Source: Crotalaria pallida (Eukaryota; Streptophyta; Magnoliopsida; Fabales; Fabaceae). Taken from it: a stretch of DNA of 64,000 nucleotides. Positions 1 through 10,400 of this stretch are shown here, one piece after another. The stretch lies in contig CM075649.1 of the NCBI GenBank assembly GCA_037953625.1, positions 95,485,290 to 95,549,289 of the forward strand, in the 5' to 3' direction. The position numbers were made by a program, and so were the translations under genes. How positions within the stretch are numbered: the stretch's first letter is position 1; every line of letters begins with the position of its first letter. Below the pieces are notes generated by a model. That model was not told the DNA's origin. It made no database searches and worked only from the letters and a program-made list of their open reading frames with translations.

Positions 1-454
1 TTTGCTATGTCAAAATCTCTGGTCTTTGGACCCTGTTGGTGGAATTCGTGGCTGAGAGCAGATTAGGGGAAATTGTGGGGAATCTGTGGTCTTTCTTCAA
101 ATCCAGTGTTAATCTCCATCAAACTCTGTCTTAAGGTATGGGAGAAGTCTACCTTATACTAGATTTAGACTAAAAATCAATTGAATTAGGATTTGAGTTA
201 ACTAAACTCAAAAGGGCATTATGTGTTTTAAGCACAAAGGCTTGGAGGCCAAAATTCTGGCTCAATTCTGTTTGAGCAAAATTAAATTGATGCATGCAAG
301 TGATTTAAGATTGGAAATCAGAAACTAATTGTTGATTATGAGTTTTGTGGTATTAAATGGTGTTTGTGTTGATTTTTGTGCAAATTAATACCATAAACTT
401 GATGCATGCAAACTAATTGTCAAACCTCTGGTTTTAGTGGACTGACTGCATAAT

Positions 455-487
455 CTAACCGGTTACTCGATATTCGTAACCGGTTAG
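455..487. promoter_or_regulatory. Paired palindrome, TAACCGGTTA x2, 21 bp apart
   Basis: Two copies of the 10-bp perfect palindrome TAACCGGTTA lie with centres exactly 21 bp apart and an unrelated spacer. This is the second of three such pairs per family A LTR (the first is outside the window) and lies within the predicted LTR intron. The pairing and spacing are seen; a binding function is inference. Confidence 0.75.
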
Positions 488-833
488 ACACTGCAGAATT
501 GCAATGAAAAATGAGTTTATAAAATCAGTCCTGAAATCTTAGTGGTTTATGCTCAAATCTATGCTTTAATTTCATTATACATGACCTGAACATGAGTTGT
601 TATAATGTCATGGTTCAGATTTGGAAGAGTAGAGTTAATGCCTTAAGTTAATGAGATAATTTCATGAGGAAATTATGTTCATTGGAGAATGAGATGTGAT
701 TTAGACCTTTTGAATGATAAAACAGTGGTTTTTGAGGCATAAAATAATGTTAAATTGATTTATGGATTGGGAAGAGAATTCAATAAAAAGGGTTTTCCTG
801 AATTACAATGGTAAACAGTTCAGGTCTGTAATT

Positions 834-866
834 CTAACCGGTTAGCCTGAAACTGTAACCGGTTAG
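834..866. promoter_or_regulatory. Paired palindrome, TAACCGGTTA x2, 21 bp apart
   Basis: This is the third pair of the LTR. The palindrome and the 21-bp centre spacing are the same as at 455-487, with a different spacer (GCCTGAAACT region). Confidence 0.75.
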
Positions 867-1115
867 TACCTGAATCTGAAAAATAAAAAGTTAAGTTTTG
901 AATACCATTGGTTGTATCTTTCCTAATCTAAGCTTAAAGGCATATTTTGATAAAATTCAAAGGAGAATTATGTGCCAAAGAGTATGCCTCAAATGAATCA
1001 TTCAAAAGGCAAAATTGGAATATTTTCTAAATCACATAATTAATGCAAAGATAAAACCAACCCCGATATTTGTGCATCCATATAGATTGGAAGTCTGGTT
1101 GGTAGGAACGTTTAT

Positions 1116-1335
1116 CATATTCTGGGAATATGAGGAGGGTACTCCGGGAGTACCAAATTATAACCAACTTGATGACACATTATAGATATGTGGCCAGTGT
1201 CCGGGACCTGGTTTTGATGCGTTCTGGGAACGTATGCGTTCTGGGAACGTGGTGCACACTCCGGGAGTGATGCTTATTATCCAAGTATGGTTCGGCATTA
1301 CGTTCTGGGAACGAATGTCGGTGTTCCGGGAACAC
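1116..1335. repeat. Array of short inverted repeats with a common core
   Basis: Eight short palindromes lie within 220 bp: CATATTC-TGG-GAATATG (1116), GGTACTCCGGGAGTACC (1138), an 18-bp one with a single mismatch (1194), CGTTC-TGG-GAACG (1220, 1237 and 1301), CACTCCGGGAGTG (1257) and GTGTTCCGGGAACAC (1321). The centre is always TYC..GRA, while the outer arms differ from unit to unit and still pair. It lies about 220 bp upstream of the LTR ORF, inside the predicted intron. Confidence 0.8.
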
Positions 1336-1558
1336 AAGGGTGTATTGGATGGACGTCCAAGATGGACTTTTAGAGGCCTCAGTTGTGGATAGAAAATCAT
1401 ACATCATGCCACTTGCATTATAAGAGTTATAATGTTGAAAACTGGTGTGCTCATATGTATTTGCATTATTATCTTTCCATGATATATTTGTGATTGTAAT
1501 TTTAGTCTTTATCAATTATGTATATGTGTATACTTACTCCCTGTGCCCTGTTCAGGTG

Positions 1559-2071
1559 ATGGCCAGATACCTAGCTTGCATCGAGATACGCCCTATCCCT
1601 AGTGGCATATGGACGTATGAGGAGCACCGTGCTACTTTTGAGGGGGAGGTTGAGATCACTCTCTACCACCCTAACCCTCTGGTGCGAGTGCGACCTCGTC
1701 GATTTAGGATCCCATTAGTCTATACTATGCATGTTCCACCTTTTTATACATATAGAGGACCACCTCCGGCTCGACCTATGCGTCGTTTTCATAGTTTTCG
1801 TTTTAGAGCTGCCACTCGTTCCCATCCTTCCTCCCATAGAGTTGTCACTGAGGAGACTCCTTCTCCTGGTCCGACTGACTATGATAGGACTGCTTCTGCA
1901 GATCCTAGACCCAGTGGTGGGGTCTCTACACAGTCGGGCGAGGTCGAGGAGGACCTTGTGGAGGATGAGAGCAGGAGGAGGTGCATGTTGAGCCGACTAT
2001 TTCTGCTAGAGGTGGACCCGCTGGTTCATAGGAGCCTGCATAGCGTAGATGTTTTGGATCCTAGATCCTAG
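1559..2071 (+). pseudogene. LTR-encoded ORF, frameshifted copy 1
   Basis: This is the 5' LTR copy of the conserved LTR ORF. It starts at the ATG in CAGGTGATGG, directly after a splice-acceptor-like CAG, and matches the intact copy at 9635-10108 for about 135 codons. Near 1968-1972 one G is missing relative to the other copies (GAGAGCAGG against GAGAGCGAGG). The acidic tail is therefore read out of frame, to a stop at 2071. The function of the family is unknown to me; see the intact copies. Confidence 0.75.
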
Positions 2072-2687
2072 GGATAGAGCTGTGGAGGATCTGAGGAGCT
2101 GCTGAGGACACAGATGACTTGCTCTGAGACTTCTACTTTTGGATTTTGTTATATATTGTATATATTCGAGAGGTCTTAGGGTGAGGTTTTATTTTATGCA
2201 GCTGGTCTGTATATGTTTCATCAAAACTTGCTATCTCGACTTTTTATCACTTGCTACTGACTGTACTGATGGGGTTTATGTTATGACTTATATATATATA
2301 TATATATATGATGTTTTCTTTACCTCAGCAGTGCCCCATAAGTATTATTTTTATTTCCGCGAACTCTGATTTCTATTTAAAAGGAATTCGGCGATAAGTT
2401 TATGTTTTATATATTCAAATCCAACTCGAGAGGCAAATGATATGTTTTAATAATAACTACGAATAATGTTTTCTATAATTAAGGAAATGTTATCTCGAGA
2501 ACCTTTTTCGAATCTAAGATATTACTAAGCCGAATTCAAAAATGGTTTATGTTAAAAAGGGTTTATGAACGAGCAAGTACTAATCTTAAAAAGAAAAAAT
2601 TTTCTAGTCCTAATTTTGATAGCAAGTATTCAACTATTTGGAAATATTAATTATTTTCAAGTTAAAAAGAGAGCATCACACCTTTGG

Positions 2688-2699
2688 TGGTATCAGAGC
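2688..2699 (+). other. Primer binding site, initiator tRNA-Met (A1)
   Basis: TGGTATCAGAGC is complementary to the 3' end of plant initiator tRNA-Met. It starts 8 bases after the LTR end at 2680, the usual arrangement in Ty3/gypsy chromoviruses. Confidence 0.92.
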
Positions 2700-2838
2700 A
2701 TTGGTCCTGTCCCTCATGGCCCGAAGATGCAGCTAAGTATGATATTCAACGTTGATTGAATATGTTTTGAGTAAGTTAGTAGCATTTATGTTTTAAAGAC
2801 CTTTTTAGTGACCCAAAGCCCATAGTGCAGGTCTTTCT

Positions 2839-5800
2839 ATGGCAACCAGAAATATAAATATTACTAATGAAATGTTAGAACGAATCACGACCGTGCTGGA
2901 AGGCATGCAGCAGTAGCAGAGACAACAACCATCTCAAGGGCGAGCTGGTAACCCATCTGCTGGTAACATGGTGAATCATGACGCTAAGACTCTGTCGGAG
3001 TTCAGAAAGTGCAACCCACCAAGGTTTGAGGGAGGATATAAACCCGATGAGGCGAACAAGTGGTTGTATGAGATTAACAAGATTTTTCGAACTCTGGATG
3101 CTCTGATGAGCAGAAGGTGACTTATGCAGTTTACATGATTCATGGGGAAGCTGAAAACTGGTGGGATCACACTGTCCAATTGCTGAATTTTGAAAGAAGG
3201 GCAATCAACTGGGGAGTATTTATGGAGAAATTTCTTAATAAATATTTTCCAGAAGATTTGAGGAGAAAGAAGGAAGTGGAATTCATGCAATTGAAGCAGG
3301 GGGATATGAGTGTAAGAGAGTATGCTGCCAGATTCGAGGAACTGATGAAGTACTCTCCCTACTACTTAAATAACCCTGATGAAAGGAGTAAAGTGTTAAG
3401 TTTGAAGGTGGGCTAAGGCCGGAGCTGAAGTCTATCTTCAGTTATCAAAGGATTCAGAGTTTCCCTGCACTTGTGGATATGTGCAGAATGTATGAAGATG
3501 ACAAGAAGGCTGAGCTGATTGGAAGTCAAGTGAAAGGGGTTGGACAGAACTATGGACCACAGAGGAAGAAGAAGTTTGATCATCGGAATAACGGTCCATA
3601 TTCTAGGAACAAGGGTAAGGGAAAGGCAGTGATGGATAACAAGAACAAGTCTCGCGATAATGCTCCTTATTGCGAGAAGTGCAGGCGTTATCATCATGGT
3701 CAGTTTTATTGGTCCACAGGAGGATGTTTCAAGTGTGGGAAGCAAGGTCACTTTGCTCGTGAATGCAAAGAATCTGCAAAGGGATCTACAGGCAAGCCTG
3801 TGGTGCAAGGAAGAGTATTTACCCTGAGTAGTAGTGAAGCAACCCAAACCCCGAATCTCGTGCAAGGTAACTTTCTGCTTAATAACCAACCTTGCAAAAT
3901 CATGTTTGATTCTAGAGCTACACATTCTTTTGTTTCTCCTGAATGTGTGAATAGGCTGAATCTTTTTGTTTCCGATTCACCCTGCTATCTTAGTATAGAT
4001 ACCCCTACGGGAATACCGATCATCACCGCTAAAGTATGTTTAGGGTGTAATGTAGAAATTCTGGGTCGTTTTTCAAAGGTAGATTTGGTTTGTCTTCCTA
4101 AGTTACAATTGAATGTGATGTTGGGTATGGATTGGTTGATTAAGAACCAAGTGATCATCAATTGTGAGGAAAAGACAATTCAATATAGGACCCTTGAACC
4201 AGAGGGTTATATGTGTATATTCTCGGCCTCTTGGGAGGAAGAGTCAATACTGATAGAGGAGATTCCGGTGGTGAGGGAATTTCCGGAAGTATTTCCTGAA
4301 GACATACCAGGATTACCTCCGAAGCGAGAGATAGAGTTTGGGATTGATTTAGTCCCTGGAGCTGGTCCCATCTCTATTGCTCCTTACAGGATGGCACCAC
4401 CAGAAATGGTAGAAATGAAGAAGCAGATAGAGGAGTTGCTGCAGAAGCAGATGATCAGGCCAAGCGTTTCGCCTTGGGGAGCTCCATTACTGTTTGTAAA
4501 GAAGAAAGATGGGAGTATGAGAATGTTTGTGGACTATAGGCAGTTGAATAAGGTCACTATTAAGAATAAGTATCCTTTGCGAAGGATTGATGACCTTATG
4601 GACCAGGTTAGGGGAGCTGCAGTATTCTCCAAGATTGATCTGAGATCGGGTTATCATCAGATCAGGATAAAGGAGGAGGATATACCCAAGACTGCATTTC
4701 GATCTCGATACGGTCATTATGAGTATGTTGTGATGCCGTTCGGGTTGACTAATGCACCTACTATTTTCATGGATTATATGAACCGGATCTTTAGACCATA
4801 TTTGGATTTATTTGTGGTGGTATTTATTGATGATATTCTGGTCTATTCTAAAAATCCGGAAGAGCATGAAGAGCATCTCAGGATTGTGTTGAAAGTTCTG
4901 AAGGAGAAGCAATTATATGCCAAACTTACGAAGTGTGAGTTTTGGTTGAACGAAGTGAAGTTTTTGGGGCATGTAATCTCTAAAGAAGGAATTGCGGTGG
5001 ATCCAGCGAAAGTAAGTTCAGTGCTAAGTTGGGAACAACCTAAGATTGTGACGCAGGTGAGAAGTTTCTTAGGGCTGGCTGGATACTATCGTCGGTTCAT
5101 AGAAGGATTTTCTAAGATTGCATTGCCTTTGACTAAGTTGACTCGGAAAGATCAACCGTTCATGTGGGACGATCGGTGTGAAGTTAGCTTCCGTGAGTTG
5201 AAGGAAAGATTAACATCGTCTCCTGTGTTAATCTTACCTGATCCTCACAAGAGCTTCGAAGTGTACTGTGATGCATCTAAGCAAGGACTGGGCTGTGTAT
5301 TGATGCAAGAAGGAAGGGTAGTGGCTTATGCATCACGACAATTGAAGAACCATGAGGTGAATTACCCGACACACGATTTGGAATTGGCTGCAATCGTGTT
5401 TGCCTTAAAGATATGGAGACATCATCTCTATGGCACTGTATTCCAAGTATTTAGTGACCATAAGAGTTTGAAATATCTGTTTGACCAGAAAGAGTTGAAC
5501 ATGAGGCAAAGAAGATGGATGGAGTTTTTGAAAGATTATGACTTTAAACTCCACTATCATCCGGGTAAAGCGAATGTGGTTGCAGATGCTTTGAGTCGGA
5601 AGGCAATCCACATAAGTGCAATGATGGTTAAGGAAGCATCATTGATTGAGGAATTCAGAGACTTGAGCTTGTTGACACAAGTGGAGCCATCGAGTATCAA
5701 GTTGGGGATGTTGCAGATCACAAACGAGTTCTTGGAAAGAATTCGGGAGTTGCAACGAGCGGACGAAGAATTGATGGAAAAGATGAGACTAGGTTCAGAA

Positions 5801-7209
5801 GGAAAGGAACCTGATTTCAAGATTGTGAAGGATGGAATCCTTCGTTTCCGGACAAGGATTTGTATACCAAGAGATCAGGAAGTTAGAAGGCTGATTCTTG
5901 ACGAAGCCCATAAGAGTCGGATGAGTATGCATTCTGGATCAACCAAAATGTATCAGGACTTGAAGAAGATGTTTTGGTGGTCTGGATTGAAAAAGGATGT
6001 TGCAGAATACGTGGAGGCGTGCTTGATTTGTCAAAAAGCTAAGGTAGAACATAAAAAACCAGGAGGACAGTTGCAACCTTTGAGTATTCCCCAGTGGAAG
6101 TGGGATAGAATCTCAATGGATTTTGTGTCTGGTTTGCCTAGGACAACAGCAAATCATGATGCAATATGGGTAGTGGTAGATAGGTTAACCAAGTCGACGC
6201 ATTTTATTCCGATAAATATGCGTTATCCTTTGAACAAGCTTACCCAGATCTATATCAAGGAGGTAGTTCGTCTTCACGAAGTGCCTTCGAGTATTGTGTC
6301 GGACCGAGATCCCAGATTTTCGTCGCAATTCTGGATAAGTTTGCATGATGCTATGGGAACGAGATTGAAATTGAGTACTGCGTATCATCCACAGACGGAT
6401 GGCCAGGCGGAGAGAACGATTCAGTCTTTGGAAGATGTGTTGAGGGCTTGTGCACTTGAAGAACAAGGAAGTTGGGATCAAGTGTTACCTCTTGCAGAAT
6501 TCACATACAACAACAGCTATCATGCGAGCATTGGAATGGCACCGTTCGAGGCATTGTATGGAAGGAAATGTCAAACCCCGCTATGTTGGTTCCAAGTGGG
6601 GGAGAATGTGATGATTGGACCGGAAATGATACAGCAGACATCTGAGAAGATTAAGATGGTTCAGGCAAAGATGAAAGCGGCTCAGAGTCGGCAGAAGAGT
6701 TATGCGGATAAGAGGAGGAAACCATTAGAGTTTTCGGAGGGCGATCATGTGTTTCTTCGGGTAGTTCCGATGAAAGGAATCAGTAGAGCTATGAGAACCC
6801 GAAAGCTTTCGCCTAAGTGTATAGGTCCATACCAAATTCTTAAGAGAGTGGGTCATGTTGCTTACCAATTAGCTTTACCACCCTCTTTATCCAATTTGCA
6901 CAACGTCTTTCACGTTTCGCAATTAAAAAAGTACGTGCATGACCCATCAGTTATTCTAAAACTCCAACCTGACGACCTAACATTGAAAGAAAACCTGACT
7001 TTGAGACCAGACCAGTTCAGATAGAAGATCGTGAAGTTAAGCAGCTCAGGGGAAAGGAGATACCTTTAGTAAAGGTCATATGGGAAAATGCTGACGTATC
7101 TGAAGCGACGTGGGAATTAGAGGAAAAGATGCGTCAAGAGTATCCGGAGTTGTTTTTGCAAACTACAATTTCGGGGACGAAATTCCTTTTAAGTGGGGGA
7201 GTAGTGTAA
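2839..7209 (+). pseudogene. gag-pol: A1 gag-pol polyprotein, chromovirus, broken
   Basis: The domains run in the order gag, CCHC knuckle (CFKCGKQGHFAREC, near 3727), protease, RT (FIDD active site, near 4829), RNase H (YCDAS, near 5266), integrase (HHCC, then D-D-E with SDRDPRF and HPQTDGQAERT) and chromodomain. That order with a C-terminal chromodomain defines a chromovirus, and the sequence looks Tekay/Del-like. The start is ATG 2839. Breaks: amber codon at 2914-2916, one-base losses near 3098 and 3391, and a frameshift near 7005 that puts the chromodomain (7012-7209) in another frame. The long uninterrupted part ends at 7024. The protease catalytic DSG reads DSR (near 3910), so the enzyme would be inactive even without the breaks. 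The polyprotein stop codon uses the first bases of the 3' LTR. Confidence 0.93.
7191..7204 (+). other. Polypurine tract (A1)
   Basis: AAGTGGGGGAGTAG lies immediately upstream of the 3' LTR start TGTAACACC. This is the plus-strand priming site, and it also codes for the end of the chromodomain ORF. Confidence 0.88.
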
Positions 7210-7470
7210 CACCCCTAATTTTCGTCTCCCGAATAATAGGAAATTAATAATAAAAGTTTTATTATTAATTTATAGAAATTTTCCCAAGTTTATATTTTGT
7301 ATTTAATTAGCCTGAAATATAAAAATTGGTTGAAATATTTTTATATGGCAAATAAATGCAAAATATAAGGATATTGCATTTTGGTCCCTCAATGAGGACT
7401 TAAAGGTGATATTGAATAGGTTCTTGGTGGGAAAGATTTAAAAATATTAATTTTTAAATTTTGTACTAAT

Positions 7471-7503
7471 CTAACCGGTTAGTAATGCCCTGTAACCGGT
7501 TAG
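7471..7503. promoter_or_regulatory. Paired palindrome upstream of the LTR TATA box
   Basis: Two TAACCGGTTA palindromes have centres 21 bp apart, about 130 bp upstream of the LTR TATA box. Family B has its own pair (ACTCGAGT, 20 bp) at the matching place, 29713-29740. Confidence 0.78.
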
Positions 7504-7632
7504 ACGATGAACCCAGAAACTGGGTTAGTGGATTTTGATGAGTAATCACTTGATTAATCCCGAATTCGCCACGATTACAGCCTAATTCTAGTGGAGAACC
7601 ACGCGTCACCATGTGTGCAAGTCTAATTTGTC

Positions 7633-7639
7633 TATAAAT
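7633..7639 (+). promoter_or_regulatory. LTR TATA box (A1)
   Basis: TATAAAT lies about 430 bp into the LTR, followed by a GA-rich leader and then a strong splice donor. This is the position expected of the U3/R core promoter. Confidence 0.65.
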
Positions 7640-8560
7640 TGTGGATTTTCAAAGATGTTGGGGGTTGGTTTTGCTAATCTGTGTTGAGGAGGGAAAATTA
7701 GGGTTTCGTTTTCATTCTGGGAAATTCGTTTCAGTCTTTGAGTATTAGAGAGCGAAACACACATTTCTGAAAAGCTTGAATCAAGGGCTTTTCAGTGGTA
7801 TACACTTTGTGAGTTGAGCTTTCGTGTAGAAGGAGAAATCAATCTTGGAAGCCACAAGTTGGAAACTGAACTCTGTTTCTTCTTAGTTCTGGAAGCTGAA
7901 TTACAGCTTTGATTTTGGTAAGTATAGTTCATCATTAAGTCTCAAATCTCTTTCCTTCATTAGTGCATGTTGCCTAGAACAATCTCTAATTGTTTTCCCC
8001 AATTTCTTTGGCCATTTGCTATGTCAAAATCTCTGGTCTTTGGACCCTGTTGGTGGAATTCGTGGCTGAGAGCAGATTAGGGGAAATTGTGGGGAATCTA
8101 TGGTCTTTCTTCAAATCCAGTGTTAATCTCCGTCAAACTCTGTCTTAATGTATGGGAGAAGTCTACCTTATACTAGATTTAGACTAAAAATCAATTGAAT
8201 TAGGATTTGAGTTAACTAAACTCAAAAGGGCATTATGTGTTTTAAGCACAAAGGCTTGGAGGCCAAAATTCTGGCTCAATTATGTTTGAGCAAAATTAAA
8301 TTGATGCATGCAAGTGATTTAAGATTGGAAATCAGAAACTAATTGTTGATTATGAGTTTTGTGGTATTAAATGGTGTTTGTGTTGATTTTTGTGCAAATT
8401 AATACCATAAACTTGATGCATGCAAACTAAATGTGTTTCTGGGTATGAGCATGTTTATCTTAAGGCATATGAACTTTGTGAATGTTGAAATTGGGTTAGA
8501 TTTGAGAAAAGAAGAAAATGAATTGTCAAACCTCTGGTTTTAGTGGTCTGACTGCATAAT

Positions 8561-8593
8561 CTAACCGGTTACTCGATATTCGTAACCGGTTAG
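8561..8593. promoter_or_regulatory. Paired palindrome, 21 bp spacing
   Basis: TAACCGGTTA occurs twice with centres 21 bp apart, matching 455-487 of the 5' LTR. Confidence 0.75.
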
Positions 8594-8939
8594 ACACTGC
8601 AGAATTGCAAAGAAAATTGAGTTTATAAAATCAGTCCTGAAATCTTAGTGGTTTATGCTCAAATCTATGCTTTAATTTCATTATACAGGACCTGAACATG
8701 AGTTGTTATAATGTCATGGTTCAGATTTGGAAGAGTAGAGTTAATGCCTTAAGTTAATGAGATAATTTCAAGAGGAAATTATGTTCATTGGAGAATGAGA
8801 TGTGATTTAGACCTTTTGAATGATAAAACAGTGGTTTTTGAGGCATAAAATAATGTTAAATTGATTTATGGATTGGGAAGAGAATTCAAGAAAAAGGGTT
8901 TTCCTGAATTACAATGGTAAACAGTTCAGGTCTGTAATT

Positions 8940-8972
8940 CTAACCGGTTAGCCTGAAACTGTAACCGGTTAG
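8940..8972. promoter_or_regulatory. Paired palindrome, 21 bp spacing
   Basis: TAACCGGTTA occurs twice with centres 21 bp apart, matching 834-866 of the 5' LTR. Confidence 0.75.
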
Positions 8973-9191
8973 TACCTGAATCTGAAAAATAAAAAGTTAA
9001 GTTTTGAATACAATTGGTTGTATCTTTCCTAATCTAAGCTTAAAGGCATATTTTGAGAAAATTCAAAGGAGAATTATGTGCCAAAGAGTATGCCTCAAAT
9101 GAATCATTCAAAAGGGAAAATTGGAATATTTTCTAAATCACATATTTGTGCATCCATATAGACTGGAAGTCTGGTTGGTAGGAACGTTTAT

Positions 9192-9411
9192 CATATTCTG
9201 GGAATATGAGGAGGGTACTCCGGGAGTACCAAATTATAACCTACTTGATGACACATTATAGATATGTGGCCAGTGTCCGCGACCTGGTTTTGATGCGTTC
9301 TGGGAACGTATGCGTTCTGGGAACGTGGTGCACACTCCGGGAGTGATGCTTATTATCCATGTATGGTTCGGCATTACGTTCTGGGAACGAATGTCGGTGT
9401 TCCGGGAACAC
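9192..9411. repeat. Inverted-repeat array in the A1 3' LTR
   Basis: The series of palindromes is the same as at 1116-1335, with one unit damaged (GTCCGCGACC instead of GTCCGGGACC). Confidence 0.8.
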
Positions 9412-9634
9412 AAGGGTGTATTGGATGGACGTCCAAGATGGACTTTTAAAGGCCTCAGTTGTGGATAGAAAATCATACATCATGCCACTTGCATTATAAG
9501 AGTTATAATGTTGAAAACTTGTGTGCTCATATGTATTTGCATTATTATCTGTCCATGATATATTTGTGATTGTAATTTTAGTCTTTATCAATTATGTATA
9601 TGTGTATACTTACTCCCTGTGCCCTGTTTAGGTG

Positions 9635-10108
9635 ATGGCCATATACCTAGCTTGCATCGAGATACGCCCTATCCCTAGTGGCATATGGACGTATGAGGAG
9701 CACCGTGCCACTTTTGAGGGGGAGGTTGAGATCACTGTCTACCACCCTAACTCTCTGGTGCGAGTGCGACCTCGTCGATTTAGGATCCCATTAGTCTATA
9801 CTATGCATGTTCCACCTTTTTATACATATAGAGGACCACCCCCGGCTCGACCTATGCGTCGTTTTCATAGTTTTCGTTTTAGAGCTGCCACTCGTTCCCA
9901 TCCTTCCTCCCATAGAGTTGTCACTGAGGAGACTCCTTCTCCTGGTCCGATTGACTATGATAGGACTGCTTCTGTAGATCCTAGACCCAGTGATGGAGTC
10001 TCTACACAGTCGGGCGAGGTCGAGGAGGACCTTGTGGAGGATGAGAGCGAGGAGGAGGTGCATGTTGAGCCGACTGTTTCTGCTAGAGGTGGACCCGCTG
10101 GTTCATAG
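9635..10108 (+). CDS. LTR-encoded ORF, intact, 157 aa, unknown function
   Basis: This is the best preserved LTR ORF of family A. It starts at the ATG directly after the predicted acceptor (TTTAG|GTGATGG). The N-terminal two thirds are arginine and aromatic rich, with blocks LACIEIRP, FEGEVEIT, RPRRFRIPLVYTMHVPPFY and HSFRFR. The C-terminal third is proline/serine rich and then acidic (EVEEDLVEDESEEE). There is no signal peptide, membrane segment, zinc finger or enzyme motif that I recognise. A clear homologue lies in the LTR of family B (about three quarters identical over the first 100 residues, counted by eye), although the surrounding LTR DNA has diverged strongly. In the genomic RNA it would be an upstream ORF before gag. 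Chance conservation is unlikely; the function is unknown. Confidence 0.75.
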   Translation: MAIYLACIEIRPIPSGIWTYEEHRATFEGEVEITVYHPNSLVRVRPRRFRIPLVYTMHVPPFYTYRGPPPARPMRRFHSFRFRAATRSHPSSHRVVTEETPSPGPIDYDRTASVDPRPSDGVSTQSGEVEEDLVEDESEEEVHVEPTVSARGGPAGS

Positions 10109-10363
10109 GAGCCTGCATAGCGTAGATGTTTTGGATCCTAGATCCTAGGGATATAGCTGTGGAGGATCTGAGGAGCTGCTGAGGACACAGATGACTTGCT
10201 TTGAGACTTCTACTTTTGGATTTTGTTATATGTTGTATATATTCGAGAGGTCTTAGGGTGAGGTTTTATTTTATGCAGCTGGTCTGTATATGTTTCATCA
10301 AAACTTGCTATCTCGACTTTTTATCACTTGCTACTGACTGTACTGATGGGGTTTATGTTATGA

Positions 10364-10364
<1 letters not shown>

Positions 10365-10396
<32 letters not shown>
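10365..10396. repeat. TA microsatellite
   Basis: A run of TA dinucleotides in the 3' part of the LTR; the copy at 2288-2310 is shorter. Confidence 0.9.

Positions 10397-10400
<4 letters not shown>

Larger units (their letters stand above)
1..2680 (+). mobile_element. A1 chromovirus 5' LTR, left end outside the window
   Basis: The stretch aligns base for base with the A1 3' LTR. Window base 1 corresponds to base 8015, so about 810 bp of this LTR, including its promoter, are missing. It ends in CACA at 2680, directly before a spacer and a tRNA-Met primer binding site. Compared with the 3' LTR it lacks about 90 bp (present near 8430-8522) and has about 30 extra bp near 1041-1070. It contains two palindrome pairs, an inverted-repeat array and a frameshifted copy of the LTR ORF, listed separately. 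Confidence 0.93.
7918..9631 (+). other. Predicted LTR intron (1,714 bp)
   Basis: The donor TTTTG|GTAAGTATAG is a near-ideal plant 5' splice site. The acceptor CCCTGTTTAG|GTGATGG lies three bases before the ATG of the LTR ORF. Splicing would join a short noncoding leader to the ORF. The arrangement repeats in A2 (11476-13226) and in B (27645-29309 and 35861-37540). No RNA evidence is available here. Confidence 0.55.

Noticed and set aside
1220..1313. TTCTGGGAA as a heat-shock element
   Set aside because: Heat-shock elements have TTC and GAA separated by two bases; here there are three, and the arms vary in ways the heat-shock consensus does not explain.
1158..1515. Minus-strand frames of 80 and 111 aa in the palindrome array (also at 9234-9591 and 12852-13070)
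   Set aside because: They run through the inverted-repeat array and persist only because palindromes read open on both strands; frames are not kept in A2 or C.
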